NCBI RefSeq assembly: GCF_005503145.1
Contig: NZ_SCNV01000002.1
Location: forward strand, 186,001-250,000
Direction: 5' to 3'
Source: Burkholderia sp. 4M9327F10
GTDB taxonomy: Bacteria; Pseudomonadota; Gammaproteobacteria; Burkholderiales; Burkholderiaceae
Length of the DNA: 64,000 bases
The notes under the pieces are model-generated. The model did no database searches. It was not told where the DNA came from and was given only the letters and a program-made list of their open reading frames with translations. Below are positions 33,711-42,292 of the stretch, one piece after another; position 1 is the first letter of the stretch, and the number at the start of each line of letters is the position of its first letter. Position numbers and translations under genes: made by a program.

Positions 33711-35072
33711 TCAGTTCTCCGGGAAATACATGATCTCTACCCGCCGGTTGCGCGCCCGGTTCTCCGGCAGATCGGCCGGTGTGGCAAGCGGCTGCGAGGA
33801 ACCGGCACCGCTCGCTTCGAGCCGCCGCGGATCATCGAGACCCTGGGCGAGAATCTGCAGCGTGTTTTGTGCGCGTGCGGTAGACAGTTCGAAGTTGTCC
33901 TTGAACTTGAGCGAGCGCACCGGCTGGTCGTCGGTATGGCCGACCACGATCACACGTCCCTTTACCTGGTTCAACGCCCAGGTAATGCGGTGCAGAAGAT
34001 CGGTCTCGTTCGCCGCAATATCCGCGCCGCCCGATGGGAACAGCTCGGCGGCGGCAAGACGCACCGTGTCTTCGCCATCGGGCTTTTCGTCGATACTGAG
34101 CTGCCCGGCCTGCTCCTGTGGCGCGAGCAGTTGCTTGAGCGTCTTGCGCGAGACTTTGGGCGTCGCGATGGTCTGCGGCGGAGGCGCGTTCTCGAGACCG
34201 ATGCTCGCAAGCTGCGCGTTCACCGGTTCGGCAAGCAGGTTGAGCCGGGTGAAGAAAAACAGGAACGCGCCCAGCAGCACGAAGGCCGCGGCGGCCGCGG
34301 CGACCCACAAGGGCACGTGACGCATCAGCGGGTTACGACGGTCTTCGATACCGCGCCAGTGCGGCGCCAGCTCCGTGGCTGGCGCTTCGCGCAGCCCGTG
34401 GATGCGGCGGTAAAGGTCGTCCTGGATATCCGTGAGACGCGCAAGCCCGCCGGGCTCGACAAGATAACGTCCGCCGAAACCCAGTGCCAGGCAGATATAC
34501 ATGAGTTCGATCAGGTCGAGGTGCCGCGAAAAGTCGGCACTCAGCCGCTCGATAATCTGGAAGAACTTCGCACCTCCGTAGGTTTCACCATGAAACGTGA
34601 CGAGCAGGGTTTTCTGCGCCCAGCCGCTCTGATCGCCCCAGGGGGCGTTGTTCACCGACTCGTCGAGCATCGTGCACAGCACGTAACGCGCGGCCATGAT
34701 CGTCTGCGTGTTGAGCCCGGCGCCTTGTGTGTAACGCTCAAAGCTGTGCACCTGTGCGACCGCCTGTTCGCGCAGGCGGGCAATGTCGACCGGCGGTGCA
34801 ACGCTGTGACGCAGCTGGAGCGCAAGCAACAGCAGCGGATTGGCTGCCCGCACCAGCGGGTTGGGCGCGCCGCTCAGGAAATCGCCCAGTTCGGCACGCA
34901 AAGCCGTTGGGGCCGCGGGCTGAAGCGGCGACGGTGGTCGCATCGACGTGGAGCGCGGCGCGACGACCCGCGTCGCGTCGTCTGCCACGACTGGTTTTGT
35001 GTTCCCTCGCGGGCGCACCACGGTCGCATCGCTGCGCAAAGTCGGTTGATCGGAACGGTTGCCAGTGTTCAT
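33711..35072 (-). CDS. tssL: type VI secretion membrane subunit TssL (DotU) with OmpA-like domain
   Basis: A 453-residue evolved TssL. The cytoplasmic DotU/IcmH domain spans about 60-240 (YVLCTMLDESV, FGGRYL), one membrane segment about 253-274, and a periplasmic OmpA-like peptidoglycan-binding domain about 330-450 (VVGHTDDQPV, FELSTARAQ, NRRVEI). The N-terminal tail has two similar sites, DATVVRPR (15-22) and DDATRVVAPR (31-40). In Agrobacterium, PpkA phosphorylates TssL near its N terminus (Thr14) and the FHA protein binds it, so T17 and T34 are candidate phosphosites. The start overlaps the tssK stop (ATGA). Confidence 0.92.
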   Translation of the reverse strand: MNTGNRSDQPTLRSDATVVRPRGNTKPVVADDATRVVAPRSTSMRPPSPLQPAAPTALRAELGDFLSGAPNPLVRAANPLLLLALQLRHSVAPPVDIARLREQAVAQVHSFERYTQGAGLNTQTIMAARYVLCTMLDESVNNAPWGDQSGWAQKTLLVTFHGETYGGAKFFQIIERLSADFSRHLDLIELMYICLALGFGGRYLVEPGGLARLTDIQDDLYRRIHGLREAPATELAPHWRGIEDRRNPLMRHVPLWVAAAAAAFVLLGAFLFFFTRLNLLAEPVNAQLASIGLENAPPPQTIATPKVSRKTLKQLLAPQEQAGQLSIDEKPDGEDTVRLAAAELFPSGGADIAANETDLLHRITWALNQVKGRVIVVGHTDDQPVRSLKFKDNFELSTARAQNTLQILAQGLDDPRRLEASGAGSSQPLATPADLPENRARNRRVEIMYFPEN

Positions 35073-36406
35073 GTGCGCACCGCCCAGAATTGCAGATCAA
35101 GGCCGGCGAAACCGCTGCCAAAATGCATGGCAACGCCACCGGAGGTCTTCAGCGTGCTCCACATCGGCGAATGCCTGTCGCATTCGAAATAGAGGAAGCC
35201 CGCGGTGTACGGCAACTGGCGCGGGGCGACGGGCATCGGTGAAACGCCGATGCCCGGCAGTTGCAGATTCACCAGATCGCGAATTTTCTCCACGGGGCCG
35301 ATCTTCGATTGCATGGGCAGTTGCCGGCGCATGTCCTCGGCCTTGAGATCGGCCCGCGCGGCCAGCACAAAAGTTGCTGTATCGAGCAACGTCAGGTCGG
35401 GCACCACGCCAACCCACACGCCGTACTTGCGCTGCTGCAGCGGGATCGCGACGGCGCTTTGCTCCAGCACCGCGCTGAGCGCAAGGCGCAGCGCGGCGAT
35501 CACCGGCTCGAAGCTCTCGCGCAGCGACTCGTGCCGGTACGGCGCAAACGCCTGCGGGCGTTTGGCCGGCGCGGTAAACGTCGCAAGTTCCCCAGCCAGT
35601 TCGAGCAGCAGGCGGTAAAGCGCTTCCGGATGCAGCAGCGGCGCTTCGGCGAGATGCGCGACGAGCGGCTGGTAGCGGTTGATCACCTGCAGCATCAGGA
35701 AGTCCGCAATCTCGGCCGCGCCGCCACGGTCGGTTTCCGACACGCGGCTCGCGAGCGCTTCGCCGCGCTGATGCAGCAGACCCAGCAATTCGGACAGGAA
35801 GGTCACCAGCCGGTCTGCGGCCTGGGTGTTAAGCGCGCTTGGCATGAAACCGTCGTCGAGTATCACGCGGCGGTCCGCCCGGCACTCGATCACCCGTGCG
35901 AGTGGAATCTGCATCAAGCCCTCCCTCGGCTGCGACTCGGGCGACAGCCGTGTGCTCATACCTGCCACTTCGAGCGCCGTGACGCCTTCCATGCTGCCCG
36001 AGGCATCGAGCACTTCGGTTTCGCGCACGCGGTAGCGGAACAACTTATCGCTGCCGCCGTCCGGCCATGCACTGTCCGGCTGCGTAGGAGAGCGCAGCGG
36101 CAAGGTCAGATGCACGATCTGGTCTCGCCAGTTGGCGTCGATATCGAGCGGCGGCGGCAACGGATCGTCCCCGGGCATGGCGAACGGCGTGCCGTCGGGA
36201 AACACACCCCGCGCGCGCTTGATGCCGAGCTTGCCGATCGCCAGCAGATCGCTTTCCAGTTCAAGCTCCTGGAAGCCCCATGCGTGCGGACGCAAATTGC
36301 CGGCGCGCAGCTCTACGTAGCGCTCGAAATAGCGCTCCTGCTGCTGCATATGCTGCGGCCTGAGGAACAGGCCCTCGCTCCATATCACCTTGTTGCTCTG
36401 AGTCAT
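35069..36406 (-). CDS. tssK: type VI secretion baseplate subunit TssK
   Basis: A 445-residue TssK with the characteristic N terminus VIWSEGLFLRPQHMQQQERYFE and the late PRQLPYTAGFLYFECDRHSP region. TssK trimers link the baseplate wedges to the TssL/TssM membrane complex. It overlaps tssL by 4 bases. Between tssK and the FHA gene upstream only 75 bases remain, leaving no room for the lipoprotein gene tssJ that often sits here. Confidence 0.93.
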   Translation of the reverse strand: MTQSNKVIWSEGLFLRPQHMQQQERYFERYVELRAGNLRPHAWGFQELELESDLLAIGKLGIKRARGVFPDGTPFAMPGDDPLPPPLDIDANWRDQIVHLTLPLRSPTQPDSAWPDGGSDKLFRYRVRETEVLDASGSMEGVTALEVAGMSTRLSPESQPREGLMQIPLARVIECRADRRVILDDGFMPSALNTQAADRLVTFLSELLGLLHQRGEALASRVSETDRGGAAEIADFLMLQVINRYQPLVAHLAEAPLLHPEALYRLLLELAGELATFTAPAKRPQAFAPYRHESLRESFEPVIAALRLALSAVLEQSAVAIPLQQRKYGVWVGVVPDLTLLDTATFVLAARADLKAEDMRRQLPMQSKIGPVEKIRDLVNLQLPGIGVSPMPVAPRQLPYTAGFLYFECDRHSPMWSTLKTSGGVAMHFGSGFAGLDLQFWAVRT

Positions 36407-36481
36407 GTCTGTGAGCCGAATAAAGGTCTTTCATGCGTCTTTCGACGCTCGCCGCAAACGACAATGTCTGTCGCTGCGGAG

Positions 36482-37909
36482 TCAGTTACGACGGTTTTTC
36501 AGGCGTCCGAGTTGTTCCTCATAGGCTCGCGCGAATTCATCGCCAAACAGGCGCTGAAAGCATTCATCAGGATTCCTTGTCACTTCCTCGAACTGCGCCT
36601 TGTAATGCTCCCACTGGGGCGACCGGCCAATGAAGGGCAGACGCCGCTTATTACGCTCCGTTTCCTGCTCGATCCGGGCCGGATCGAACTGCGCGAGCAA
36701 CGACTGGAACGCGGAACGCACGCCTGCCAGCATGGCCATCTGGTGATGACGGATATCTTCGGCCGCATCATTGAGCGCCGCGCTGCCGGCCAAAAAACCG
36801 TTGCCGGGTGGGGCGAGCAGTTTCCTGACCGCTTCCTGTGCGGTTGGTGCGAACTTCAGCGGGTTGTTCTCCGAACGCTGGATCAGCGTCGCGGGCAGGC
36901 GGAAGCTGTTCTTCAGTTCCGCCCGTGCCCGCAGCACGTCCATCATTGCGTCCACGGCGATGTGAAACATCTCCGTGAGGTCCCGTGCCGAAGCGTCCGT
37001 CGCTCCGGTGGCTTCGTTCGCTGGCGTCGGCGGTGCGGACGGCGCTGGCGCAACCGGCGCGATCGGCGCAGCCGGCGCAACCGTTATTGCCGCCGCCGGT
37101 TCGTGGCGTGGTGCGGGGTCAACAGGAATGACAGGAGGCGCAGACGCCGCCGCGACCTGGCTGTGGGTCGCATCCCAGTCTTCCGGCAACACAGGGCCAT
37201 CGGCCCGCGCCGCTTCGCGTTGTGGCGGCCTGAACCGGTCGGCCACGGCTGGCGTGTGGTTCCAGGCAGGCGTTGGCGGTACGGATCGCGCCGGCGCGTC
37301 AAGGTACGACGACGATGTATCGAAGAGCGCAAGCGGATCGAGCACAGCGCCCGGCAGCGGCGCGTCGACGCCGGGAATCAGCCCTTCGGCATCGCCTTCT
37401 TTACCCGGCACCCCGGCGCGGCGCGGTCCAAGCAACAGACTCAGATCCAGTGAATCCTTGTTCTCCGCACTCGCGGGCGCAACTACAGGCGTCTGCGCGG
37501 GTGCGGACGCGGGCGAAGGCGCGCCACGTGTCGAGTGACTGCCGCCCGCCTGGATATCCGCCTGAGAATCAGCATGGGTATCAGCCTCCCCGTCCAGACG
37601 CACGCTGACCTCGAACAAGTCGATCTGCAGACGGTCTCCGTGTTTCAACGCAACGGGATCGCCTTTGCGCAGCGGCGTGTCATTGAGCACCATGCCATTG
37701 GTGCTACGGTCCTCAATGAAGTAGATATCGTTCAGATAACGCACCATCGCGTGCAGGCGCGAAACGCCGTCAGAACGCAGCACCCAGTCGCAGTCCTCCG
37801 AGCGCCCGATGCTGCCGTCGCAGCGGTCGAACAACCGCTCGCGCTCGCCGCCGGAACGATCCGCCTGCCCGTCTTGAATCGACAGGATCAGGACCGGTGC
37901 GGCGCTCAT
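36482..37909 (-). CDS. tagH: T6SS-associated FHA-domain protein (TagH/Fha)
   Basis: A 475-residue protein. The N-terminal FHA domain (about 25-108) has the phosphothreonine-binding pattern GRSEDCDW, then SRLHAMV and STNGMVLN. A Pro/Ala-rich linker (about 115-300) separates it from a C-terminal domain (about 310-475) typical of type VI FHA proteins (ARDLTEMFHIAVDAMMDVLRARAELKN). Fha proteins bind phosphorylated partners of PpkA and promote secretion. It overlaps the DUF6931 gene by 4 bases. The alanine/proline linker is strongly GC-rich but stays in frame. Confidence 0.9.
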   Translation of the reverse strand: MSAAPVLILSIQDGQADRSGGERERLFDRCDGSIGRSEDCDWVLRSDGVSRLHAMVRYLNDIYFIEDRSTNGMVLNDTPLRKGDPVALKHGDRLQIDLFEVSVRLDGEADTHADSQADIQAGGSHSTRGAPSPASAPAQTPVVAPASAENKDSLDLSLLLGPRRAGVPGKEGDAEGLIPGVDAPLPGAVLDPLALFDTSSSYLDAPARSVPPTPAWNHTPAVADRFRPPQREAARADGPVLPEDWDATHSQVAAASAPPVIPVDPAPRHEPAAAITVAPAAPIAPVAPAPSAPPTPANEATGATDASARDLTEMFHIAVDAMMDVLRARAELKNSFRLPATLIQRSENNPLKFAPTAQEAVRKLLAPPGNGFLAGSAALNDAAEDIRHHQMAMLAGVRSAFQSLLAQFDPARIEQETERNKRRLPFIGRSPQWEHYKAQFEEVTRNPDECFQRLFGDEFARAYEEQLGRLKNRRN

Positions 37910-38574
37910 TGCCTACCCCCATCAAGGCTGCCTTGAACGCTGAGCAGGTTCAGCGCACCGCGCACAAAGGAAGCACGACGGCCATGAAACTCCGCAGCGG
38001 CCAATGCAGCCATATAGGTCACCGCCGACGTTGCCGCGATCGCGGTGAGGTGCTCCGGCGGTGGAGTCGGCTCTTCGTAGTGCGGATTCAGGTTACCGCC
38101 CGACCAGCCGGCAGCGGCCGCGGCCCACGCACCGATCGTCCGGTAGCGATGCGTCTTCGCAAACGCAAGTGCGGCGGCCCGCTGCGCTTCGCCGGGATCG
38201 CGCACCCACGCCTGCGCCAGAGCGAGACCGGTGCGGTCATGCTCGCCCAGCACCTCCCGGCGGCCGCACTGGCACACCCAGGCAACTGCGTAGCGGTGCG
38301 GCAGCAAACGGGCGAGCAGACCGAGCGCATCGCCCGCGAGGTTGGCATCGAGCAGCGCCTGCACAGCCGAACGCGCTGCCATCGTTGGCTGCAGGGTCGC
38401 CTGCGCCGGCGCGGAAAGCCGCATCTCGCGGGCCGCGTCGAGGATCGCGATCATGCCTGCCATACCTCTTGCAGCGTGGCCGACAATCCTCGCCTCGCGG
38501 GCAGCGGCGTGCGATGGCTGGACAGGTTTTCCATATGCGATCCCCTTTCTTGCGTCATGCACCGGGCTAAGCAT
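37906..38574 (-). CDS. DUF6931-family T6SS-associated protein
   Basis: A 222-residue soluble protein that I match from memory to the DUF6931 family found beside FHA genes in type VI loci of Burkholderiaceae. The central part contains YAVAWVCQCGRREVL and ALAFAKTHRYRTIGAWAAAAAGWSGGNL; no catalytic motif is seen. Its ATG overlaps the stop of the 541-residue gene by one base (TGATG), and its end overlaps tagH. The tight coupling suggests it works with one of these two, for example as an adaptor or chaperone. Function is unknown. Confidence 0.7.
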   Translation of the reverse strand: MLSPVHDARKGIAYGKPVQPSHAAAREARIVGHAARGMAGMIAILDAAREMRLSAPAQATLQPTMAARSAVQALLDANLAGDALGLLARLLPHRYAVAWVCQCGRREVLGEHDRTGLALAQAWVRDPGEAQRAAALAFAKTHRYRTIGAWAAAAAGWSGGNLNPHYEEPTPPPEHLTAIAATSAVTYMAALAAAEFHGRRASFVRGALNLLSVQGSLDGGRQ

Positions 38575-40199
38575 CAGCTCACGCCGAGCGCGCCCAGCAC
38601 CGGGTTGTCGAGGCCGCCGTCGAGAAATCCCGCGAACGGCTTCAGCAAATGCTTGCGCAGCGCACCCCCGGACGGTTCCTCGCCCGGCTTGGCAAGTTCG
38701 GACACGGTTCCGTCATCGCTGGAAATGCTGTAACCGGTATCGCGGATGTATTGCGCGCTCCAGCCGCGCAGCTCATCAAGGTGTTTCACACCAAGCGCGT
38801 ACTGGCTCGCCGTAATCGGCTTCTGGTCGGCAGAGAACATCTGCAGGAAATGCATCTTGCTGATGAGGCCACTGTTCAGCGCCAGTGCTGAAACAACCGG
38901 CACGCTGAGCGCGTAGCTGCGGAACCACCTGTTGAATTCGATCGGCCGCGTGTGCAGTTGCAGGGATTCGCGCTGCTCCCATTTCGCCTTTGCGTCCGCG
39001 AAGAATTTCTTTAGCCGCCGCAGTTCGAACACGCGCCACGCGGCCTTGATCAGAACCTCGACAATCGACGTGACCAGATTGACGATCGTCGAGGCGCCGA
39101 CCGAGCCGATCTGCATGCCGAGCTGAGCACCGCTTTTCAATGTGCCGTAAAGATTCTGCGCGATGCCAAGGTTCATCGCCCGTTCGATTCCGTTGACGAT
39201 CGCCACGGGCGTGCCCGCCATCAGTTCCGTCTGACGGCCGCCCGCCCACGCCTTGAAGCGCTCGAAGCAAGATTCGATCAGCTTGTAGAGATTCGATGCA
39301 ACACCAAACACGTCGCCGATAATCCCGGTCACCGCGTCGGATAGAAACTTTCCGGTCAGATAATCGCAGAGCGAACGCAATGCCGGGCCGCCGTACTCGT
39401 CCCAGACCCCAACCACATAGTCCCAGGCCTTTCTGAAATAGTCGAAGATCGCGTCGGACAGCCGCCGCTGGTTGCCGCCGAGCGGCTGGCCCCGTTTGTC
39501 CATCAGGCTGTGCGAGCTGATCGTGCGGGTTTGTTCGGCCGGCGCCGCACCGCGGCTTGCGCCCGTTCCTGCGCCCGTTCCTGCACCCGCTCCCGCACCC
39601 GTTCCGGCCCCGGCGGGCTGACCCGAGCGGGCAGCGACGCGCCGGTCCAGCGCTTCAGCGGCATGCTCGATCGCCGAGCGGCCACCCCCACTCATGCCCT
39701 GCTGCACCTTGCCAATCACGTTCTGCGCACCGGCGCTACCCACATCCTTGCCGTAGTCGAGACCGGCGTCAGCCGCGTCGAGCACGCCCTCCGTAATGAT
39801 CTTGAAGATGCCCAGATCGCATTCGAGCTTGCCGAACAGATACAGCAGACCCAGCCGCGAATGCACCAGGTCGGACGCCATGAACGACGGCACGCCGAAC
39901 GCCGAATCGGTATCGCCATCCTTGTAGAGCGCCGCATAAAGCAGGCTGAACGAATACTGGCCGGTATTACGCTTGCTGCTCATCCATTCGTTATCCTTTC
40001 CATGTGCGCTGCGCCAGTTGCTGAATGCCGTTTTCAAACGAATCAGGCTATCGCCGCTAGGCACGCGCAGATAGGTATCGAGATGCATGTCCAGCACCTT
40101 CAACTGGGCGCTACGTTGCAGCATGACCCGGGATGTTTGTTGCATCCACTGCTGGTAGGTGAACGGTATGTCGGGCAGCGTGGTATGAAGGTCTGGCAT
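38574..40199 (-). CDS. 541-residue protein downstream of vgrG, candidate T6SS effector
   Basis: No family recognised. The N-terminal half (1-190) is mixed alpha and predicted soluble. A low-complexity Gly/Ala/Thr linker follows (about 192-221, encoded by a 12-base tandem repeat). The C-terminal half (about 250-541) has several hydrophobic or amphipathic helices, such as AVTGIIGDVFGVASNLYKLI and IGSVGASTIVNLVTSIVEVL. There is no signal peptide. It follows vgrG by 37 bases on the same strand, the usual place for a VgrG-delivered cargo, and is translationally tied to the DUF6931 gene. No classical immunity gene is seen, so a structural accessory role remains possible. Confidence 0.6.
   Translation of the reverse strand: MPDLHTTLPDIPFTYQQWMQQTSRVMLQRSAQLKVLDMHLDTYLRVPSGDSLIRLKTAFSNWRSAHGKDNEWMSSKRNTGQYSFSLLYAALYKDGDTDSAFGVPSFMASDLVHSRLGLLYLFGKLECDLGIFKIITEGVLDAADAGLDYGKDVGSAGAQNVIGKVQQGMSGGGRSAIEHAAEALDRRVAARSGQPAGAGTGAGAGAGTGAGTGASRGAAPAEQTRTISSHSLMDKRGQPLGGNQRRLSDAIFDYFRKAWDYVVGVWDEYGGPALRSLCDYLTGKFLSDAVTGIIGDVFGVASNLYKLIESCFERFKAWAGGRQTELMAGTPVAIVNGIERAMNLGIAQNLYGTLKSGAQLGMQIGSVGASTIVNLVTSIVEVLIKAAWRVFELRRLKKFFADAKAKWEQRESLQLHTRPIEFNRWFRSYALSVPVVSALALNSGLISKMHFLQMFSADQKPITASQYALGVKHLDELRGWSAQYIRDTGYSISSDDGTVSELAKPGEEPSGGALRKHLLKPFAGFLDGGLDNPVLGALGVS
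39559..39606. repeat. 12-base tandem repeat, four copies, inside the candidate effector gene
   Basis: Units GCGCCCGTTCCT, GCGCCCGTTCCT, GCACCCGCTCCC and GCACCCGTTCCG. Each encodes four residues of the Gly/Ala/Thr linker on the minus strand. The unit is a multiple of three, so copy-number change would alter linker length without breaking the frame. Confidence 0.75.
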
Positions 40200-40236
40200 G
40201 GTCGTGTTCCGGATAGGTTCAGTGGCCGGCTCATGG

Positions 40237-42123
40237 CTACAGGATCATCGGGGCCGCGCCGCCCAGCACCGCCGTCGCGGTGCCGATCAACTGCAGATTG
40301 ATGGACTGCACAAGACAATCGGCTTCGGATGTAATTTCCATTGCCGCGGTCGAGCTCATGCTCAGATTCGCCTTCGAGTTGATCTCCATCGCGAGACCCG
40401 AGGCCATCGTGACGTTCATCTCGCCGTTGATCGTGAGGCTGGTGCCCTGGATGGAGATTTCTCCCGAGCTGTTCATCGTGATGCTGGCAAGACCGGTGAC
40501 CAGCCTGATCTGGTTTCCGGCAGTCAACGTGTAGTTGCGCGCAACCTGGACGTCGTGATCGTGTTCCGATTCCTCGCGCAGATCCTTCTGCGCGTGAATC
40601 AAGACCTGCTCGCTGCCCATCCTGTCCTCGAAGCGGATCTCGTTGTAGTCCTCGCTCGCGCCGCCTTCATGGCTGCGGCTTTTCACGCCGCTCTGCGTCT
40701 TGTTGTCGGGCAGGCTGTAGGGCGGCATGTTGTCCGCGTTGTAGACACTGCCGATAATCAGCGGCCGGTCCGGGTGGCCATCCAGAAAACTCACCACCAC
40801 TTCCTGGCCCACACGCGGGATGAACTGCGAGCCCCAGCGTTTGCCCGCCCACATCTGGGCGACCCGCACCGGGCATGAGTTCTGCGCGTTCGGCTTGCCC
40901 GGCCGGCTCCAGAAAAAGGTCACCTGCACCCGGCCATACTTGTCCACCGCGATGTCCTCGGCGGTATCGCCGTAGACCACCGCGGTCTGCACGCCGGCAA
41001 TCACCGGCCGCGGCGTGACCGGCATCGTGCGAAACGGCTGGCGGCCGCGGATCACCTTGAACTCGCAGTGGAATGGCCCTTCGTCATCGTCGCTGCCGCC
41101 ACCCGCCGCATAGTCCGGTTCGACAAGGCGCGTGACCGTATCGATCACCAGGTATTCCTGGTTCGCACCGGCAAGCGGAAAGTCCTCGAGCCTGAATAGC
41201 GTGCCGGTGGCAAGACCGCAGGCGTCGGTGCGGCCGGCGCTCGACGCCAGTGGCACGTTCAACGCGTCCGCGCGTACCTGTGCATAGCGCTGGCCGTCGG
41301 AAAGGCGCTCGTCATAGCCGACGTAGTCGTACCCATAGTCGTAGATATCGAGTCCGCTCACGCCATGCGCATCCTCTGTGTCGGTCAGTTCCTCGGTCGC
41401 CAGAAGCGATGCTTTCGGTTTCAGGTAGTCGTAATCGTCGAACTGAACCCGCGTCGTGTTCACCGTATGCGCCGTTTCCCAGTCGCTGATCGACGCCTTC
41501 ATTCGCGTTCCCCGCTCGGTAGGCGGCGCGTAAGGAATCTGCTCGAAGCCCGGCACGGTCGAGTGGGCGCCGAGCGAATCGGCGAGCACCATCGTGTGCG
41601 TGCTCTGCGTATGCGTGAAGAAGTAGTAGATACCTTCCTGCTCCATCAGCCTGCTGACGAAGTCGAAATCGCTTTCGCGGTACTGCACGCAGTAATCGCG
41701 TGCCGGATAGTCGGCGCTGAGACTCAGTTTCAGATCGCCGTAGCCAATCTCGCCGAGTACCGATTGAATGATCTGCGGCACGCTCATGCTTCGATAGATG
41801 CGGCAGTCGCGCCTGCGCGTGGACAGCCAGGGCTTCGGCACGAGCCTGAACGTGTAGACCGCATAGCGAACGTTCTCGATATTGACGAAACCGCCCTGCC
41901 CGCCTTCGCAAACGATCCCGTTGAAATAGCGCGTATAGCCCTGCGGCGTCACCAGCTTCACGGTCATCGGCGTGCCAAGCAGCGAACGCAGGTCCACCTC
42001 GGCGTTCTTGCTGATCGCCTCCAGATCGTATGAAAACAGCCGGCCAAGCGACTCGGCCGCACTCATGTTCGCGAACAGCAGACTGGAGCCAAGCGCAGAA
42101 GTAAGCGTGATTGCGTGTGCCAT
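40237..42123 (-). CDS. vgrG: type VI secretion spike protein VgrG (TssI)
   Basis: A 628-residue VgrG without an added effector domain. The N-terminal gp27-like region contains YRESDFDFVSRLMEQEGIYY, the middle gp5-like OB region has CPVRVAQMWAGKRWGSQFIPR and EVVVSFLDGHPDRP, and the C terminus is the needle repeat region (about 530-628). It crowns the Hcp tube and carries effectors. The next gene on the strand (541 residues) is its likely cargo or partner. The upstream gap of 169 bases to clpV may hold an internal promoter. Confidence 0.93.
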   Translation of the reverse strand: MAHAITLTSALGSSLLFANMSAAESLGRLFSYDLEAISKNAEVDLRSLLGTPMTVKLVTPQGYTRYFNGIVCEGGQGGFVNIENVRYAVYTFRLVPKPWLSTRRRDCRIYRSMSVPQIIQSVLGEIGYGDLKLSLSADYPARDYCVQYRESDFDFVSRLMEQEGIYYFFTHTQSTHTMVLADSLGAHSTVPGFEQIPYAPPTERGTRMKASISDWETAHTVNTTRVQFDDYDYLKPKASLLATEELTDTEDAHGVSGLDIYDYGYDYVGYDERLSDGQRYAQVRADALNVPLASSAGRTDACGLATGTLFRLEDFPLAGANQEYLVIDTVTRLVEPDYAAGGGSDDDEGPFHCEFKVIRGRQPFRTMPVTPRPVIAGVQTAVVYGDTAEDIAVDKYGRVQVTFFWSRPGKPNAQNSCPVRVAQMWAGKRWGSQFIPRVGQEVVVSFLDGHPDRPLIIGSVYNADNMPPYSLPDNKTQSGVKSRSHEGGASEDYNEIRFEDRMGSEQVLIHAQKDLREESEHDHDVQVARNYTLTAGNQIRLVTGLASITMNSSGEISIQGTSLTINGEMNVTMASGLAMEINSKANLSMSSTAAMEITSEADCLVQSINLQLIGTATAVLGGAAPMIL

Positions 42124-42292
42124 CGGAATGTCAGGTAGTGAGTCGATACAGGTACGCTTTCAGGGCCAGACATCGCAGAAAACCGGCTTGCGAATTACAG
42201 CGCGTTGCTTGCCCTGCGATCAACACAACAGCCCAGCCCGCCGTTCTATTCCTTCGAATTCGCAGCACAGGCAATGCATCCTGCGTGACCGA

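Noticed and set aside
35261..37453. Very long open frame (730 codons) on the plus strand opposite tssK and tagH
   Set aside because: The product is basic and repetitive, matches no family, and lies fully antisense to two certain genes; it is a by-product of GC-rich codon bias.
39559..39606. Tandem repeats considered as CRISPR or replication iterons
   Set aside because: Units are contiguous without spacers and encode an in-frame Gly/Ala linker.
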